From positions 1 to 64,000 of the forward strand of contig JAHENB010000066.1 of NCBI GenBank assembly GCA_024643345.1: 64,000 bases of DNA. The letters run 5' to 3'. The notes beneath the pieces are model-generated. The model saw only the letters and a list, made by a program, of their open reading frames with translations. It searched no databases and was not told the origin of the DNA. The translations under genes were made by a program, and so were the position numbers. This document shows positions 50,838 to 59,489 of this stretch, piece after piece. The stretch comes from Maribacter sp. (GTDB lineage: Bacteria > Bacteroidota > Bacteroidia > Flavobacteriales > Flavobacteriaceae). Numbering within the stretch: the stretch's first letter is position 1; the number at the start of each line of letters is the position of its first letter.

Positions 50838-51485
50838 ATGAAGTCAATTACAATTAAAGGATCAGAAAGAGAAAGCGTGGGCAAAAAGGCAACGAAGGCC
50901 CTACGTAATGCTGGAAAGGTTCCTTGCGTGGTATACGGAGGGGAAAAACCATTACACTTTTCAGCTGAAGAACTAAGTTTCAGGGATTTGGTGTATACTC
51001 CCGCCGCACATACCGTTGTGGTTGAAATGGGTGACGGTAAAAAAATCGATGCCGTTATGCAGGACATTCAATTTCACCCTGCCACAGATCGGATCTTACA
51101 CATCGATTTTTATCAATTATTTGCCGACAAGGAAGTGACCATGGACATCCCGGTAAGATTGCAGGGAAGTTCTCCCGGTGTGCGCAACGGTGGCCGTTTG
51201 CTCTTTAGAAAACGCAAACTCGCCATTAAGGCATTACCTGCCAAACTACCCGATTTCTTTGATGTGGATATCTCCAAACTAAAAATCGGCGATCTTGTAT
51301 CGGTCGAAAGTCTATTAAACGATGAATTTGCCATACTCCATCCCGAAAACACAGTGGTGGTACAGGTGAAAATGGCACGTGCTGCAGTTGTGGTGGCAGA
51401 AGATACCGAGGAAGAAGAAGGGGCTGAAGGAGAAACCGCTGCCGCTGAAGGATCGGCAGAAGATACCGAAGCTAGCGAAAGCTAA
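50838..51485 (+). CDS. rplY: 50S ribosomal protein L25 / Ctc family
   Basis: The 215-residue protein starts with the L25 5S-rRNA-binding domain ([34 protein letters not shown], residues 1-95), followed by the TL5/Ctc beta domain ([21 protein letters not shown], 100-180) and an acidic Ala/Glu tail. It binds 5S rRNA in the central protuberance; the long Ctc form is linked to general stress in some bacteria. A strong terminator follows, so prs-rplY may form one unit separate from pth. Start ATG at 50838 is supported by the conserved N-terminus. Confidence 0.95.
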   Translation: MKSITIKGSERESVGKKATKALRNAGKVPCVVYGGEKPLHFSAEELSFRDLVYTPAAHTVVVEMGDGKKIDAVMQDIQFHPATDRILHIDFYQLFADKEVTMDIPVRLQGSSPGVRNGGRLLFRKRKLAIKALPAKLPDFFDVDISKLKIGDLVSVESLLNDEFAILHPENTVVVQVKMARAAVVVAEDTEEEEGAEGETAAAEGSAEDTEASES

Positions 51486-51537
51486 ACCGATTCATCGGGA
51501 AATAATACACTTTAAATCGTCGTGCGTTATAATCAAG

Positions 51538-51579
51538 AGCATCCCTTCCGAAACAAATCGGGTATTGGGGATGCTTTTG
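51538..51579 (+). terminator. Terminator of rplY, overlapping the pth promoter
   Basis: agcatccc (51538-51545) pairs with gggatgct (51568-51575) around a 22-nt loop that itself contains ccga/tcgg, followed by a T run. The T run leads directly into TATTTTTG at 51580-51587, the likely -7 element of pth. Confidence 0.8.
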
Positions 51580-51587
51580 TATTTTTG
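51580..51587 (+). promoter_or_regulatory. -7 element of pth
   Basis: TATTTTTG matches TAnnTTTG, 27 bp before the first pth ATG. It lies in the tail of the rplY terminator; no clean TTG is found 19 bp upstream. Confidence 0.45.
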
Positions 51588-51613
51588 TCAAAACCATAAA
51601 CCCCCATACTCGA

Positions 51614-52243
51614 ATGTATCAATGGCTCAAGGCTTTATGGGGCAAGGGCATTTCCCAATACCCAACATCGGATCACATGAAGAAATTTCTTATAGTAGGA
51701 TTGGGCAATATTGGAGCAGAATATGCCCAAACAAGACATAACATCGGATTCAAAGTGCTCGACGCCCTATCGGCCACGGCGGAATTTACCTATGAAACGG
51801 TAAAATTGGGCGATGTGGGCAGTTTCAAAATCAAGGGCAGAAATGTGCTGTGCCTGAAGCCCTCCACGTATATGAATAGAAGCGGTAAGGCAATAAAATA
51901 CTGGATGGAAAAGGAAAAAATAGCCTTAGAAAATGTTTTGGTCATCACCGATGACATCAATCTTCCGTTCGGGACCTTGCGCTTAAAAACGAAAGGCAGC
52001 CACGGAGGCCATAACGGACTAAAAGATATACAGGACACCCTGGGCACTATAAACTACAATCGACTGCGCATTGGCGTCGGGTCAGAATTTGGCAAAGGAA
52101 AACAGGTAGACTATGTTCTGGGCGAATGGAGCGAGGAAGAAAGGGCCCAACTCAAAGAAAGGCTCCATAAATCGGATGCGCTCATCCGTTCCTTCGTGTT
52201 GTCCGGCGTTGCCATCACCATGAACCAATTTAACGGTACCTAG
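51614..52243 (+). CDS. pth: Peptidyl-tRNA hydrolase
   Basis: The 209-residue frame contains a complete bacterial Pth: KKFLIVGLGNIGAEYAQTRH (catalytic His), LCLKPSTYMNRSGKAI, DDINLPFGTLRLKTKG (catalytic Asp), GSHGGHNGLKDI. It recycles tRNA from drop-off peptidyl-tRNA. The first 21 residues (MYQWLKALWGKG...) precede the usual start; an ATG at 51677 would give the standard length. I keep the longer form because similar N-terminal extensions are common in Flavobacteriia Pth and the -7 element fits it. Confidence 0.95.
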   Translation: MYQWLKALWGKGISQYPTSDHMKKFLIVGLGNIGAEYAQTRHNIGFKVLDALSATAEFTYETVKLGDVGSFKIKGRNVLCLKPSTYMNRSGKAIKYWMEKEKIALENVLVITDDINLPFGTLRLKTKGSHGGHNGLKDIQDTLGTINYNRLRIGVGSEFGKGKQVDYVLGEWSEEERAQLKERLHKSDALIRSFVLSGVAITMNQFNGT

Positions 52244-52247
52244 TCCT

Positions 52248-52928
52248 TTAAAGGACCTTAAAATTGAAGATTCCCGAATCGGAAGTGTTGCCCTCGCTAT
52301 CTTTGGTAATCACTTTCCAATAGTAAACGGTATTGGCGGAAACGGTCACCTTTTGCCTTTTGGTTCCTTCCGTTAGGGAAGCAATGAGGGTCTCCGGCGG
52401 GGTCTCTACGGAGAAATAGACTTCGTACCCTACAATGTCGCCATCGAGATCCGATCCGTCCCATATAAGCGTAATTTCATTGTTGATGTCCTTGAAAACC
52501 TGTGCGCCTTGCAGGGGTTCCAAAATTTCGGCGGGGAAAGGGGCATAGGTATTTTCTGTTCCCGGGTTATAAAAGAACCAGGTTTCACTGACAGCCGTCT
52601 CCGGCGTTAGGTTGTTCTTGGAAATGACCGACCAAGAAAATGGAGATCCTTTGGACAATGGAAGTGTCTCCGACAATGCCCGGGTGCTCTTGGTCTGCAC
52701 TGTTCCCGAATTTAGGTTTGTCACCCGTAGTTCATAAATTTCGGCATTTGCCCCGGCCTGCCATGTGAACTGCACCACATTGGTATTGCCTGCCGAACCC
52801 TGTACAACTGCGCATTCGGTGTTTTTTGCAGGCAATACCAGAATGGCTTTTCCGGGTGCTTTGGGCGTTTCGCTTTTTTTGCAGCCCAGAAATAATATTC
52901 CGATAATAAGAAGGGGCAAGTACCTCAT
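52248..52928 (-). CDS. Lipoprotein with fibronectin type III-like domains
   Basis: The 226-residue protein has a lipoprotein signal (LPLLIIGILFLGCKKSE) and two beta-sandwich repeats with Fn3-like strands (FTWQAGANAEIYELRVTN; ITLIWDGSDLDGDIVGYEVY; TVYYWKVITKDSEGNTSDSG). The second half resembles Fn3-type domains of Bacteroidota surface proteins. Its first four bases overlap the stop of the T9SS metalloprotease (52925-52928), so they are co-translated and the lipoprotein may hold or assist the protease at the outer membrane. No enzymatic motif is visible. Confidence 0.85.
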   Translation of the reverse strand: MRYLPLLIIGILFLGCKKSETPKAPGKAILVLPAKNTECAVVQGSAGNTNVVQFTWQAGANAEIYELRVTNLNSGTVQTKSTRALSETLPLSKGSPFSWSVISKNNLTPETAVSETWFFYNPGTENTYAPFPAEILEPLQGAQVFKDINNEITLIWDGSDLDGDIVGYEVYFSVETPPETLIASLTEGTKRQKVTVSANTVYYWKVITKDSEGNTSDSGIFNFKVL

Positions 52929-55900
52929 CGCTTGATCAGTTTAAAAGTTCGCGTTTGGCTTGCAGATCGTACTTTCACAAAATAAATGCCCGATGCCCAT
53001 CCTGATACTTCTAGAACGGTTTGCGAACCCTCCATTGTTCTTGATTCTGCGTAGATTCTCCGTCCATCCATCCCATAGACCTCCAAATAAATCATACCGC
53101 TTTCACTACCGTAAATGGTGACAAAGTCTTCTGCAGGATTGGGCAACAGCAGCAAACTTTCCGGGCCCAAAAACCGATCTTCAAAAATCCCTTGGCAGCT
53201 TAATCCGGTCATGACCTTCAATGAATTACCCCCTTTTTGCAAATCAAGGGTCAATTGACCTTCATTGGTCTGAATGGTCTGACCATTGAATTCAATGACA
53301 TAAAAATCAGATCCCTCCAAGGTTAGGGTAAGTTGTCGACCATCCAAAGAAATTTTGGAAGTAACGTTCAAAGGATCAGGTTCACCGATCACCACGTCAA
53401 AGCATGCTTCTTCGTAGGTAATCAAACCTTCGATGGCATCAACGCAAACTGTATAGATTCCCGCGCCAAGATTCGATAGGCTATAGGTATCTGTAAAATT
53501 ATCGTTCACAACCGTACCGTTTCCCGTTATGGTTACACCGTAGTTCAGGGGCAAAACTGCTGAAATTCCAATAATCCCATCATTATTTGGCCTGCAAGAT
53601 TCACTTTGCGCGGAAATTTCAAAATTACTGCTTGCAAATTTGTAAACAGCGCACCCCGATGCATCTACCTCCGTATTAGGGGGTGTGCCAGGGCAAATAT
53701 CGTCCTGGTCAAATACCCCGTCACCATCTTCATCTGAACTAAAGGCCCCTTCAACACAAACCTCCAACGAAAATAGGTTCAAGGAACCGCCATCGGAAGC
53801 GGCATTGTCATTCACTTGCAGGATCCATTCTCCCTTTATCGATTCTCCATTGAATACCGATAGCGGACCCAAGGGTTTTATGGTGCCTTTTATTGCAGGA
53901 TCGCCCACGCAGACAAAATTACTGCCATCGTCATCAAAGATGGCATTGATATTTCTCAAATCCCCACAGGAACTCGAAATCAAGGTCGCCATGGTTCCAC
54001 TTGGTGAAGTAAGTGTAATCACCAAATCTGCAAGATAGGTATGGTCAAGATCCAAGGCTACGTTGATATCAGCTAACCTTAGGTCCTCGAAAAAAGCAAT
54101 TTTAGAACTGATCGTGGGTGTACCGGTGGCCGAAATGGCCAAAGGCAAACCCGTGGCAGCCTTATCAAGACAATTGAACTGTACGGTGGTGAAGCTAAAG
54201 GGCAGTCCAAAGGTGCCTTCACCACAAATGTTTTTTGGTTTTACCCGCCAATAATAAGTAGTCTGGTTTTCTAGGTTCGTAGGCTGGAACGAAGTGCCCA
54301 GCAATGAAACGGACTGAACAATATCATTGAAAGCCATGTCTGTTGCCAATTCAAGGTCATAACCCGTATAAAGCGAATTTCCTTCCCATTGCAATGATTG
54401 TACCGTAGGTAAATCAATTGCCCCATTTAACGGCGAAAGCAATGGTACGGTGGCAAAATTGGAATCATATACGTTGAGCAGCAACGTAACCTCTTTGGAT
54501 AAGCTTGCCGTAGTGGCCAACACGGTAATCGAATAACTCCCTGGTGCCACATTGACGGTATTGGAAATGGTCATTTGTACAGGGGTCGAGCCGGCAACCG
54601 CCGTTTCCGGCAAAAAAGATATATCCAATCCGGTAGGCGGCGACGAAATGCTTAAGGTGGCTTCCTCCGTGAACCCCAGATAAGTGTTGTAAACGAAGGG
54701 GACAATAAGGTCGTCGGGTTGACAGAGATCATATTCCAATTCGGCAAAATCGAGCACGATCTCTGAGGCCAGGATACTAAAATTAACCGCGTTCACGGCA
54801 AAAAAGATATTGCCCTGCGGCTTTACCATAATCCGCGCTTGTGCAGTGGCTGTCGCAGGAATGATAACCCGATGGGCACCATCATTGACAACTCCTTCGG
54901 CCAAAAGAATCGGAAATGAAAGTCCTCCATCAATAGAAAGGAGCAAATCCACGTTTTGCGCATTGATGGGAGCAAGATCGGTATTGGCCACATCCCATGT
55001 AATGTCCATTGCCTCGCCCGAAGTTAGCGTTTGATTGGAATTTTGTGAGGTGACCGAAAACGGCCCTGCGGCATTGGAGACCCTTATATTCACCAGATCG
55101 GAGACCACCTGGCCCCCTCCTAGGCCATTGTCCCTAACCGTGAAGGCAAAATTCATTTCACGCTCTATATTCGAAACGGTTTCCCAGGCCGAATTAACGG
55201 TCGGCAGGGTTTGTGTAAGGTTGCCAGTCAATATCCTGGATAATTTAGGAAAATATCTCGTCGGACTGGAACTTGGCTTCAATGATCTAAAGTTGGCGCC
55301 ACTAGGGTTGGTGGGTCCAAATGTGGCCTGTGTCACCACCCCATCATCGATTTCCTCCCAAGTATAGGTTAAATCATCTGCAGGGTCGGCATCGGTGGCG
55401 CTCCCTGTGAGGGCGAATGCGGTGGATTTCGGAATGATATAATCGTTTCCGGCATCGACCACGGGTGGATTGTTGGCCAAAGGAACAAGTTCCCCACAAC
55501 CCTTCGTTTTCAGGTTTTCAATAATCTGCTCAATACTGATATAATGAAAATAGTCATCGCCATTTAAAGCGACATTGTTGATTCCGGTGATGCCCGCATA
55601 TCCCATGATCGTGGAACCACTGCCAGGCTCGAATTGTACCAACGTACCTTCCGATTCGAACGACCAGGTATGGTTGGCCCCGAGTTGGTGCCCCATTTCA
55701 TGTGCGACGAAATCGAGATCAAAAATATCCCCTTCCGGAGTCTGCGCCGATGCATAGGCACTGCCCTTTTGGTTATCTACACAAATCCTTCCGATGAATC
55801 CGGCATTGCCATTATTATTGTCTTTATGGAACAAATGGCCAATATCGTAATTGGCTTCCCCTATTTCCGTCGTAAGGGCATTCTGTACTTCCGCATTCAA

Positions 55901-56689
55901 ATTACCCTCATAGGGGTCTGTTGTGCTATCGGTATAAATCACCTTATCGGTATCGGCGACCAATTCAAGGGTAACCGCCAAATCGGTTTCAAAAACCTCA
56001 TTGATTCTTGTAACGGTGGCATTGATCGCCGCCAAGGCATCGGCAACGGTACCACCATGGTATTGGGTGTACTCGCCAGAGGCGGAAACCGCCAATCGGT
56101 ATTTTCTCAGCACCTGCCCATCGACGGGCTTCTGCACATAACCTTCAATGCTATTTTCAAGGCTTGACTTGGTCTCACAGACAAAGTCGATATCTTTTTG
56201 CAATTGTCCGTCCCGGGTATAGACCAAATAGGTATCCTTCGATGCCATTTGCATATAAGTCGCCGGCCTTTGGTCTCCATGCAAGATCATGCTTTGGACC
56301 CCCTTGTGGGAAATGCTGAAACGAATTTTGTCTCGTTTGTCCTTAAGACCGTGGCCCATAAAGGATCTGATTTCAGGGTATTTTGCAGACAAAGCAGGGG
56401 ACAATACGGGCGCCTCGGTTACCTCAAAGGCGAGCAATTCCCCATTCACATCAGGGAAATAAAGGGTCTTCGTACTTTTTTTGGCCGTAAATCGATCTGC
56501 TAAAACACGCTTTATCGCCGAATAATCGACAGAATATAATCTTCCGTTCGATATGTCCAGTTTGCGAAGTTGTTGGGCGGCAATTGCAGGCTTTGATCGC
56601 TCTTGTTTCCAATAACCATGCTGGGCGAGACCGGAAAAGCAGATAAATAGTATGGAAAATGAGAAAACAAGCCGTAATTTTGCAACCAT
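52925..56689 (-). CDS. T9SS-secreted reprolysin-like zinc metalloprotease
   Basis: Start at the ATG at 56689 (1254 residues) gives a good signal peptide (MVAKLRLVFSFSILFICFSG) and lies just after a -7 element; an ATG at 56731 would leave only 10 bp to ribF. Order: pro-region (to about 190), metalloprotease with HEMGHQLGANHTW (HExxHxxxxxH) and a Met-turn SGSTIMGYAG, Ig-like/Fn3-like sandwiches, proprotein convertase P-domain (TYLADLVITLTSPSGTMATL), EF-like DEDGDGVFDQDDICPG, and a C-terminal T9SS sorting domain (LLLPNPAEDFVTIYG ... GIYFVKVRS). It is a secreted or cell-surface protease. Confidence 0.93.
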   Translation of the reverse strand: MVAKLRLVFSFSILFICFSGLAQHGYWKQERSKPAIAAQQLRKLDISNGRLYSVDYSAIKRVLADRFTAKKSTKTLYFPDVNGELLAFEVTEAPVLSPALSAKYPEIRSFMGHGLKDKRDKIRFSISHKGVQSMILHGDQRPATYMQMASKDTYLVYTRDGQLQKDIDFVCETKSSLENSIEGYVQKPVDGQVLRKYRLAVSASGEYTQYHGGTVADALAAINATVTRINEVFETDLAVTLELVADTDKVIYTDSTTDPYEGNLNAEVQNALTTEIGEANYDIGHLFHKDNNNGNAGFIGRICVDNQKGSAYASAQTPEGDIFDLDFVAHEMGHQLGANHTWSFESEGTLVQFEPGSGSTIMGYAGITGINNVALNGDDYFHYISIEQIIENLKTKGCGELVPLANNPPVVDAGNDYIIPKSTAFALTGSATDADPADDLTYTWEEIDDGVVTQATFGPTNPSGANFRSLKPSSSPTRYFPKLSRILTGNLTQTLPTVNSAWETVSNIEREMNFAFTVRDNGLGGGQVVSDLVNIRVSNAAGPFSVTSQNSNQTLTSGEAMDITWDVANTDLAPINAQNVDLLLSIDGGLSFPILLAEGVVNDGAHRVIIPATATAQARIMVKPQGNIFFAVNAVNFSILASEIVLDFAELEYDLCQPDDLIVPFVYNTYLGFTEEATLSISSPPTGLDISFLPETAVAGSTPVQMTISNTVNVAPGSYSITVLATTASLSKEVTLLLNVYDSNFATVPLLSPLNGAIDLPTVQSLQWEGNSLYTGYDLELATDMAFNDIVQSVSLLGTSFQPTNLENQTTYYWRVKPKNICGEGTFGLPFSFTTVQFNCLDKAATGLPLAISATGTPTISSKIAFFEDLRLADINVALDLDHTYLADLVITLTSPSGTMATLISSSCGDLRNINAIFDDDGSNFVCVGDPAIKGTIKPLGPLSVFNGESIKGEWILQVNDNAASDGGSLNLFSLEVCVEGAFSSDEDGDGVFDQDDICPGTPPNTEVDASGCAVYKFASSNFEISAQSESCRPNNDGIIGISAVLPLNYGVTITGNGTVVNDNFTDTYSLSNLGAGIYTVCVDAIEGLITYEEACFDVVIGEPDPLNVTSKISLDGRQLTLTLEGSDFYVIEFNGQTIQTNEGQLTLDLQKGGNSLKVMTGLSCQGIFEDRFLGPESLLLLPNPAEDFVTIYGSESGMIYLEVYGMDGRRIYAESRTMEGSQTVLEVSGWASGIYFVKVRSASQTRTFKLIKR

Positions 56690-56710
56690 CAAGGGGGGTT
56701 TATCCAAATT

Positions 56711-56718
56711 CAAATATA
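56711..56718 (-). promoter_or_regulatory. -7 element of the metalloprotease gene
   Basis: Minus-strand TATATTTG fits TAnnTTTG and lies 21 bp before the ATG at 56689, which decides the start codon choice. A -33 element is not clear. Confidence 0.55.
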
Positions 56719-56741
56719 AGTTTTTTCTCATTATCTTTTAA

Positions 56742-57668
56742 GTGGTAACAGTCCAAAGCATCTCGAATTACGATGAACAGCATTCCAGTGCTGTTACCAT
56801 TGGCACCTTCGATGGAGTACATATCGGGCATCGAACCATCCTTGAAAAATTGATTAAAAATGCCACATCGAACGGACTAAAATCAACCGTGCTGACCTTT
56901 TTTCCACATCCCCGTATGGTCTTGCAAAAAGACACGGACATCAAGCTATTGAATACCATAGCCGAAAAAACCAAAATACTGGAACAAATGGGGCTTGATT
57001 ATTTGATCATCCACCCTTTTACGAAAGAATTTTCACGGTTATCGGCCACAGCATTTGTAAGAGATATTTTGGTCAACCGTTTGAAGACCAAAAAGATAGT
57101 GATTGGCTACGACCACCGATTTGGCCGTAACAGAAATGCCAATATCAATGACCTCATCACTTTTGGCAACACCTTTGACTTTGAAGTGGAGCAAATTTCC
57201 GCCCAGGAAATAGACGAGGTCTCCGTAAGTTCCACTAAAATTCGCAAAGCACTGGAAGAAGGCGATATCCATGTCGCGAACAAGTTCCTCGGCTATCCCT
57301 ATATGTTGACGGGAACCATCAAAAAAGGGAAAGGCCTGGGCCGGCAACTTGGGTTTCCCACGGCAAACTTGGCACTTGGCGTATCCTATAAATTGATTCC
57401 CAAAAATGGGGTATATGTAGTTAAAAGCAACATTGGCGGGAACATCGTTTTTGGTATGATGAACATTGGTTTCAATCCAACCGTGTCGGGCACCGAAAAA
57501 AGCATTGAGGTACATTTCTTCGATTTTGGCGGAGATCTTTACGATACGCAGCTACAAATCGATATTTTGGAGCGCCTTCGGGACGAACACAAATTCGATT
57601 CGATTGAAGCTTTAAAAACCCAGCTTCAAAAAGATAAGGAAACTTCTCTTAGAATTCTTTCCGCCTGA
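56742..57668 (+). CDS. ribF: Bifunctional riboflavin kinase / FAD synthetase
   Basis: The 308-residue protein starts with GTG at 56742. The N-terminal FAD synthetase (nucleotidyl transferase) half has VTIGTFDGVHIGHRTILEKL and GYDHRFGRNRNANI; the C-terminal riboflavin kinase half has GTIKKGKGLGRQLGFPTANL and GVYVVKSNIGG. It converts riboflavin to FMN and FAD. The next gene overlaps by one base (TGATG, 57666-57670), so HTTM translation is coupled to it. It is divergent from the metalloprotease. Confidence 0.95.
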   Translation: MVTVQSISNYDEQHSSAVTIGTFDGVHIGHRTILEKLIKNATSNGLKSTVLTFFPHPRMVLQKDTDIKLLNTIAEKTKILEQMGLDYLIIHPFTKEFSRLSATAFVRDILVNRLKTKKIVIGYDHRFGRNRNANINDLITFGNTFDFEVEQISAQEIDEVSVSSTKIRKALEEGDIHVANKFLGYPYMLTGTIKKGKGLGRQLGFPTANLALGVSYKLIPKNGVYVVKSNIGGNIVFGMMNIGFNPTVSGTEKSIEVHFFDFGGDLYDTQLQIDILERLRDEHKFDSIEALKTQLQKDKETSLRILSA

Positions 57669-58990
57669 TGTTGAACAGATTGCTTTTTACGAAAATCGAT
57701 AATGCGCCGCTGATTATCTTTAGAGTTTTTTTTGGCACTCTCATCGCCTTGGAAAGTTTCGGGGCCATCCTTACAGGATGGGTCAAAGCGAACTTGGTCG
57801 ACCCGGAATTCAATTTTTCCTTTATCGGTTTTGAATGGTTGCGACCCTTGCCAGGATTGGGCATGTACTTCTATTTTGCGATCATGGGCGCATTGGGCAT
57901 ATGCATCGCCTTGGGCTACAGATACAGATGGAGCATAATCGGTTTTACTTTGTTATGGACCTCGGCATACTTGATGCAAAAAACCTCCTATAACAACCAT
58001 TATTATCTGCTGGTCCTGATTTCGGGCTTTATGATCTTCTTCCCGGCGAACCGGTATTTGTCGATCGATGCGAAAAAGCGGCCCGAGATTGAGCGTTATG
58101 CCATGGCGGGCTGGGTTAAATGGACCATTGTATTGCAGCTTTTTTTGGTCTATACCTATGCCGGTATCGCTAAGCTTTATGGTGATTGGCTCGATTTCAG
58201 GATTATAGGCATCCTGATGCACGACAAAGCAGACTACCCGATCATTGGCAATCTCTTGCAGGAACCTTGGGCTCATCGTATCATAGGAACCTTTGGCATC
58301 CTCTTCGATTTGTGCATCGTGCCGGCGCTATTGTGGAGGCCCACGCGGAAGATCGCATTTGTGATGTCGCTATTTTTTCATTTGTTCAACTCGATCGTTT
58401 TCCAAATTGGCATATTCCCCTATCTTTCACTCGCTTTTATGGTATTCTTTTTTGAGCCCAAAACCATCAGGAATCTTTTTTTTAAAAAGAAACCCTTCTA
58501 CGACGATCATGAAATTGTCATTCCCTCTTACCGCATTGCGCTCGTGACCATGATGGGTCTTTACTTTTCAGTGCAAATCGCCCTTCCTTTAAGGCACCTG
58601 TTCATAAAAGACAATGTGCTTTGGACCGAGGAGGGCCATAGGCTCAGTTGGCGCATGATGCTGCGCAGCAGAACGGGAACCGTTCAATTTAAAGTGGTGA
58701 ACCGGAACAATGGCCAATCGGAAACTATCGATCTGGGCGATTACCTCACCACAAAACAGCAGCAGCGCATTGGCTCTTATCCAGATTTTCTATGGCAATT
58801 TGCCCAATATCTCAAGAAAAGGAACATGGAACAAGGCAAGAGGGTTTCCGTCTTCGCAATCAATTCAAAAGTAAGTATCAACGGGAAGCCCTATCGGTCC
58901 TTTATCGATCCTAAGGTTGACCTCGCCAATGAAAGATGGGACCCGTTCAGACACCACCAGTGGATCTTGCCATCAGGTCAATTCAAATAA
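57668..58990 (+). CDS. HTTM domain protein (vitamin K-dependent carboxylase-like)
   Basis: The 440-residue membrane protein has about six to eight hydrophobic helices in residues 15-310 (IIFRVFFGTLIALESFGAIL, YFAIMGALGICIALGYRY, LLVLISGFMIFFP), including the motif TSYNNHYYLLVLISG and the HTTM segment QLFLVYTYAGIAKLYGDWL. The last 120 residues are soluble. The family contains gamma-glutamyl carboxylase homologues, but bacterial members have no proven carboxylase role. It shares one base with ribF, suggesting a flavin-related or membrane redox link; this is only a context guess. Confidence 0.85.
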   Translation: MLNRLLFTKIDNAPLIIFRVFFGTLIALESFGAILTGWVKANLVDPEFNFSFIGFEWLRPLPGLGMYFYFAIMGALGICIALGYRYRWSIIGFTLLWTSAYLMQKTSYNNHYYLLVLISGFMIFFPANRYLSIDAKKRPEIERYAMAGWVKWTIVLQLFLVYTYAGIAKLYGDWLDFRIIGILMHDKADYPIIGNLLQEPWAHRIIGTFGILFDLCIVPALLWRPTRKIAFVMSLFFHLFNSIVFQIGIFPYLSLAFMVFFFEPKTIRNLFFKKKPFYDDHEIVIPSYRIALVTMMGLYFSVQIALPLRHLFIKDNVLWTEEGHRLSWRMMLRSRTGTVQFKVVNRNNGQSETIDLGDYLTTKQQQRIGSYPDFLWQFAQYLKKRNMEQGKRVSVFAINSKVSINGKPYRSFIDPKVDLANERWDPFRHHQWILPSGQFK

Positions 58991-59020
58991 GGTGAATCAG
59001 CTTTGGTCCAAAAGCACGAT

Positions 59021-59401
59021 CTACAACTTATGCGTTCTTTGGCACAGCTGTAAAGGTATGCCCCAGGGATCTCTTAGCATAATCAGATGGCTGCCATCTT
59101 CTTTATTCACCTCTTCCAAAAAAGAAGCGCCCTGTACCATCAACCTATTCTTATCCACTTCTGCATTTTCCGAAATGAACGCCATATGAAAAGTAAGGTG
59201 GTGCATTTTATTGAAATCGGTTATTTCGGCATCCGGTCTGTGATAAAGTTCCATGACCACCCTATGGGAAGTGTCGGCCAAAAAAGTCATGAAAGGGGCC
59301 TCCTTCTGTTGGCTTACCACTTCAAGGCCCATATATGAAACATACCATTGGGCCATTTCTTTAGGGTTCAAAACATTGAGGGCGTAGTGTTCAAATAGCA
59401 T
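59021..59401 (-). CDS. VOC (glyoxalase/bleomycin resistance) family protein
   Basis: Start ATG at 59401 gives 126 residues beginning MLFEHYALNVLNPKEMAQWY, a typical VOC first strand; the longer frame (59455) adds an unconserved leader. Paired beta-alpha-beta modules are visible with possible metal-ligand positions His5, Glu (VMELYHRP), His (HHLTFHMAF) and a Glu/Asp near GIPLQL. Family members include lyases, dioxygenases and resistance proteins; the substrate is unknown. It is convergent with the HTTM gene and divergent from serS. Confidence 0.88.
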   Translation of the reverse strand: MLFEHYALNVLNPKEMAQWYVSYMGLEVVSQQKEAPFMTFLADTSHRVVMELYHRPDAEITDFNKMHHLTFHMAFISENAEVDKNRLMVQGASFLEEVNKEDGSHLIMLRDPWGIPLQLCQRTHKL

Positions 59402-59462
59402 GTATGCGTTCGGTTTGATGATATCTGCACTAAATGTATAGGTTTTTAAGCACAAGATACCT

Positions 59463-59470
59463 TAAATTTG
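59463..59470 (+). promoter_or_regulatory. -7 element of serS
   Basis: TAAATTTG matches TAnnTTTG, 19 bp before the serS start codon. A -33 element is weak (ttttt near 59443). Confidence 0.55.
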
Positions 59471-59489
59471 CAGCTTAAATAAATCCCAA

